DNA of 64,000 bases, taken from NCBI GenBank assembly GCA_963820095.1, contig CAWFZA010000008.1, forward strand, positions 488,068 to 552,067, in the 5' to 3' direction. This document shows, one piece after another, positions 61,330 to 64,000 of the stretch (its first letter is position 1; every line of letters begins with the position of its first letter). The position numbers and the translations under genes were made by a program. The stretch comes from Roseiarcus sp963820095 (GTDB taxonomy: Bacteria; Pseudomonadota; Alphaproteobacteria; Rhizobiales; Beijerinckiaceae). Under the pieces are notes generated by a model. The model saw only the letters and a list, made by a program, of their open reading frames with translations, was not told the DNA's origin and ran no database searches.

Positions 61330-62568
61330 TAGTGGCTCACGTCATTGAGTTTGACGGGATTGTCTAAATCAATGGTTTGGCGATTGCGCGATGGAGATGA
61401 TTCGTGGCCAGGCAAGAGGTTGCCGTCAAGAAGTACGTAGTCAAGCTGAGCGAAGAGGAGCGCGCCCGGCTCGACGGCTTGATCCGCAGGGGCAAGCGGG
61501 CCGCGCATTTGCTGACGAAAGCTCGCATCCTTCTGAAAGCGGACGTGTCGGAGGCCGGCGAGGGATGGAGCGACAGCCGGATCGCCGAGGCGCTGGACAC
61601 CAGCATCTCGACGATCGAGCGAACGCGACGGCAACTTGTAGTGGAAGGCTTCGAAGCCGTCCTCACGCGCAAGTACAATCCCAAATCGGCCCCTCCCCGG
61701 ATTTTCGACGGCGCCGCGGAAGCCAAGTTGATCGCGCTGGCTTGCGGATCGGCCCCGGCTGGCTACGCCAGATGGACGCTGCGTCTTTTGCAGGAGAAAG
61801 TCGTCGAGTTGCAGATCGTCGGAGCGTCAGTGACAACACGATCGGGCGGACGCTCAAAAAAACATTCTCCAGCCCCATCGCAAGCAGCAATGGGTGATCG
61901 CGCCCGAGGCCAGCGCGGCCTTCGTCGCGAATATGGAAGACGTGCTGGAAGTCTACCAGAGGCCGCATGATCCCAAGCGCCCCCTCGTAGGCCTCGATGA
62001 AACGTCGAAGCAACTCATCGCCGAGATGCGCGCGCCGATCGCGGCCGCGCCGGGACAACCGGAGCGCTACGACTACGAATACGAGCGCAATGGCGTGGCC
62101 AATCTGTTCATGATGTTCGCGCCGCTCGAAGGCTGGCGGCGGGTGAAGGTCACGGACCGGCGCGCGGCCGTCGACTACGCCCATGCGCTCAAGGATTTGT
62201 CCCACATGCATTTTCCCGGCGCGGACAAGATCGTTCTGGTGCAGGACAATCTCAGCACGCATACGGCTGCCTCGCTCTACGAAGCCTTTCCCGCCGCCGA
62301 AGCGCGGCGCCTCGTCGAACGATTCGAATGGCATTACACGCCCAAGCACGGAAGCTGGCTCGACATGGCCGAATCCGAGCTCGCCGTCCTCTCGACCCAA
62401 TGCCTCGATCGCCGCATCTCCGACAAGACGGATCTGATCGCCCAAGTCGCCGCCTGGGAAAGGCGTCGCAACACCCTGCATGCCAAGGCGGATTGGCAAT
62501 TCACAACCGCCGACGCCCGTGTCAAGCTCGCAAGGCTATACCCTCAGTTCGTCTGACTCAGGCTACTA
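61330..62568 (+). mobile_element. IS630-family insertion sequence (copy 1)
   Basis: About 1.24 kb, bounded by imperfect inverted ends of about 30 bases: tagtggctcacgtcattgag on the left, and on the right, read backwards, tagtagcctgagtcagacga. TA lies at each outer end, matching the TA target of IS630/Tc1 elements. It contains one transposase gene, which is frameshifted. Confidence 0.75.
61404..62556 (+). CDS. IS630-family transposase, frameshifted
   Basis: The N-terminal helix-turn-helix part reads KYVVKLSEEERARLDGLIRRGKRAAHLLTKARILL and AEALDTSISTIERTRRQ. The catalytic DDE part, in another frame, has VGLDETSKQLIAEMRAP (first Asp), IVLVQDNLSTHTAASLYEAF (second) and KHGSWLDMAESELAVL (Glu). 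Two breaks separate them, near 61822 and at a seven-A run near 61855; adding one base at each gives SDNTIGRTLKKNILQPHRKQQWVIAPEASAAF. A seven-A slippery site could allow programmed frameshifting, but the first break has no such site. Confidence 0.82.
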
Positions 62569-62830
62569 ATTAGGTGAGCGCCGCGATCGGCGGTGACTTC
62601 GTGCTGTTGCGAGGATGTCCCCAGAGATGTCTCAATGGGTGTCGTTGAAGCGTCCTTGAACATATCCAGGGACACGTCGAACATCTCGGGAACCGCTCGT
62701 TTTCGAGCCTTTTGCGCGAAAGTCGGTATGTCGCAGGGACATCGTTTCGCGGCAGAGACCAGGCTAGCGAGCTTGCTGGCAAGGATTGCCCGCAGGGAGG
62801 GATCGCCGATATTTGCAGTTAACTGCAACC
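62569..62830. other. Short island between two insertion sequences, with a 16-base palindrome
   Basis: This 262-base piece is leftover host DNA. A minus-strand frame starts at TTG 62828 (MQLTANIGDPSLRAILASKLASLVSAAKRCPC) and runs into copy 1, so it could be the start of a gene cut by the insertion; I do not recognise it. At 62813-62828 ttgcagttaactgcaa is a perfect palindrome, directly beside the end of copy 2. Confidence 0.45.
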
Positions 62831-63909
62831 TAGTGGATCGAATCTAACGCTTGGTGCCCGCGCCTGACGGCGGCGATGATTTTTTCGGGATCGGTGACCC
62901 ACTGGAAGGGTTTCGACTGGGCGTTGTGATCGTCGAGAAAGCGGTTGATTGCGGCCTGGAGGTCGGCGACAGACCGGAAGGCGCCGCGTTTGAGGCGGCG
63001 TTTGGTCAGGATTGCGAAAAATCCCTCGACGGCGTTGACCCAGGAAGCCGAGGTCGGGGTGAAGTGGAACGTCCAGCGCGGATGACGCGCAAGCCATTGC
63101 CGCACGGTGGGATGTTTGTGCGGGGCGTAGTTGTCGAGGATTGCGTGGACCGTCTTGCCGGCCGGGACCTCGCGCTCGACCGCGTTGAGAAAGCGGATGA
63201 ACTCCTGATGACGATGGCGCTGCATGTTGCGGCCAATGACGGTTCCGTCGAGGACGTTCATCGCCGCGAACAGGGTCGTCGTCCCGTTCCGCTTGTAGTC
63301 GTGGGTCATGGTTCCAGCGCGTCCTTTCTTGAGCGGCAGGCCGGGCTGTGTTCGGTCGAGCGCCTGGATCTGGCTCTTTTCGTCGACGGAAAGCACGACG
63401 GCGTGCGCCGGCGGATCGACATAAAGCCCGACGATATCACGCAGCTTGTCGACGAACTTGGGGTCTTTCGACAGCTTGAACTGCCGCACGCGATGCGGCT
63501 GGAGACCGTGGGCGCGCCAGATGCGCTGCACGGAACTGATGCTGACCCCGACCGCCTCGGCCATCGCCGCGCTGGTCCAATGGGTCGCTTCGTGCGGCGG
63601 TTCCTCCACGGTCAGAGCCACGACCCGCTCGGCGACCGAGGGATCGAGCTTCGAGATGCGCGAGGGCCGCGTCTTGTCGCGCAAGAGCCCGTCCACGCCT
63701 TCGGCGGCGAACCGCTCCTGCCAGCGCCAGACGCAGGTCTTGGACTTGCCGGTCTCGCGCATGATCGCGTTCGTGCCGACGCCCCCGGCGCTCAGCAATA
63801 CGATCTGCGCGCGCCAGACGTGCTTCTGAGGCGCGTTGCGGTCCTTGATCAGAGCGCGAAGCCGATCAAGGTCGGCAGGCGTGACGGTGATGGAAATGCC
63901 GGGTCGCAT
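62830..63909 (-). CDS. IS630-family transposase, intact
   Basis: About 359 residues from ATG 63909 (MRPGISITVTPADLDRLRALIKDRNAPQKHVWRAQIVLL). The helix-turn-helix region has TNAIMRETGKSKTCVWRWQERFAAEGVDGLLRD. DDE residues are in VLSVDEKSQIQALDRTQPG, AILDNYAPHKHPTVRQWL and SASWVNAVEGFFAILTKRRLKRG. The stop codon lies within the terminal repeat. It belongs to a different IS630 subgroup from copy 1. Confidence 0.93.
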   Translation of the reverse strand: MRPGISITVTPADLDRLRALIKDRNAPQKHVWRAQIVLLSAGGVGTNAIMRETGKSKTCVWRWQERFAAEGVDGLLRDKTRPSRISKLDPSVAERVVALTVEEPPHEATHWTSAAMAEAVGVSISSVQRIWRAHGLQPHRVRQFKLSKDPKFVDKLRDIVGLYVDPPAHAVVLSVDEKSQIQALDRTQPGLPLKKGRAGTMTHDYKRNGTTTLFAAMNVLDGTVIGRNMQRHRHQEFIRFLNAVEREVPAGKTVHAILDNYAPHKHPTVRQWLARHPRWTFHFTPTSASWVNAVEGFFAILTKRRLKRGAFRSVADLQAAINRFLDDHNAQSKPFQWVTDPEKIIAAVRRGHQALDSIH

Positions 63910-63980
63910 GCCGCAGACTCGCACGCCGGCAGTCCGCCGGGAATCCCTACCCGGATTCAAATGTCAGACGCAATCCACTA
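62831..63980 (-). mobile_element. IS630-family insertion sequence (copy 2)
   Basis: About 1.15 kb. The ends read tagtggatcgaatct on the left and, from the right end inward, tagtggattgcgtctga, with TA at both outer edges. The single transposase gene is uninterrupted, so this copy may be active. Confidence 0.8.
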
Positions 63981-64000
63981 GATCATGCCAGCAAAAAAGT

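Noticed and set aside
61823..61862. Programmed frameshifting in the first IS630 transposase
   Set aside because: The seven-A run is suitable, but a second break about 30 bases upstream has no slippery site, so the gene cannot be rescued by that run alone; a sequence error or decay is simpler.

Overview
The window is GC-rich DNA with dense, overlapping gene strings. It most likely comes from an alphaproteobacterium of the Hyphomicrobiales (Rhizobiales). The reasons are the hopanoid operon hpnABCDE-shc, the sdhCDAB order, a GguC/AraD1-type sugar-acid enzyme, BluB, and an antitoxin, cupin and small proteins of the Rhizobiales kind. Genus is not decidable from the sequence alone; a soil or methylotroph-type member of Beijerinckiaceae or a relative is a guess.

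Layout. 1-5.3 kb: end of a family III CoA-transferase, a metallo-beta-lactamase-fold hydrolase, an antitoxin with a broken toxin, small unknowns, a zinc-type alcohol dehydrogenase-like reductase, a 240-base inverted repeat and a MetE-like methyltransferase. 5.3-12 kb: bifunctional PutA, MobB, and a Tat-exported flavin amine oxidase paired with a c-type cytochrome. 12-15 kb: Hsp20-Lon proteostasis pair. 15-25.4 kb: a glycan cluster of a GH94 phosphorylase, GH15, a GH144/glycoamylase-type protein, an SbmA/YddA-type ABC protein with a decayed ATPase, and a GH3 beta-glucosidase. It fits intracellular beta-1,2-glucan metabolism. 25.7-33 kb: hpnA-B-C-D-E-shc, every junction overlapping by 4 bases, making hopene from farnesyl diphosphate via squalene. 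33-39 kb: a tight six-gene operon headed by inositol-1-phosphate synthase, followed by HAD phosphatase, nucleotidyltransferase, ATP-grasp ligase, class III aminotransferase and Gfo/Idh oxidoreductase. I regard this as the best candidate for an undescribed pathway (amino- or nucleotide-activated cyclitol). 39-43 kb: Dps and sdhCDAB. 43-51 kb: a divergent sugar-acid regulon around a GntR regulator (XylX-like dehydratase, ketoglutarate-semialdehyde dehydrogenase, sugar kinase on one side; altronate/galactarate-type dehydratase, HAD, GguC on the other). 51-61 kb: BluB, a cupin, an Rmd1/YagE protein, a flavin monooxygenase, a CUT2 sugar ABC transporter (FrcBCA-like), pyrophosphatase, GNAT and DUF3108 proteins. 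61.3-64 kb: two IS630-family insertion sequences about 260 bases apart.

A caution applies throughout. About 28 single-site frame breaks cut otherwise well conserved genes, including sdhA, lon, dps, putA and three hopanoid genes. Where the repair is clear, most need removal of one base. This pattern fits insertion-type sequencing errors better than gene decay. I annotate such genes as single CDSs spanning the break and state where it lies.
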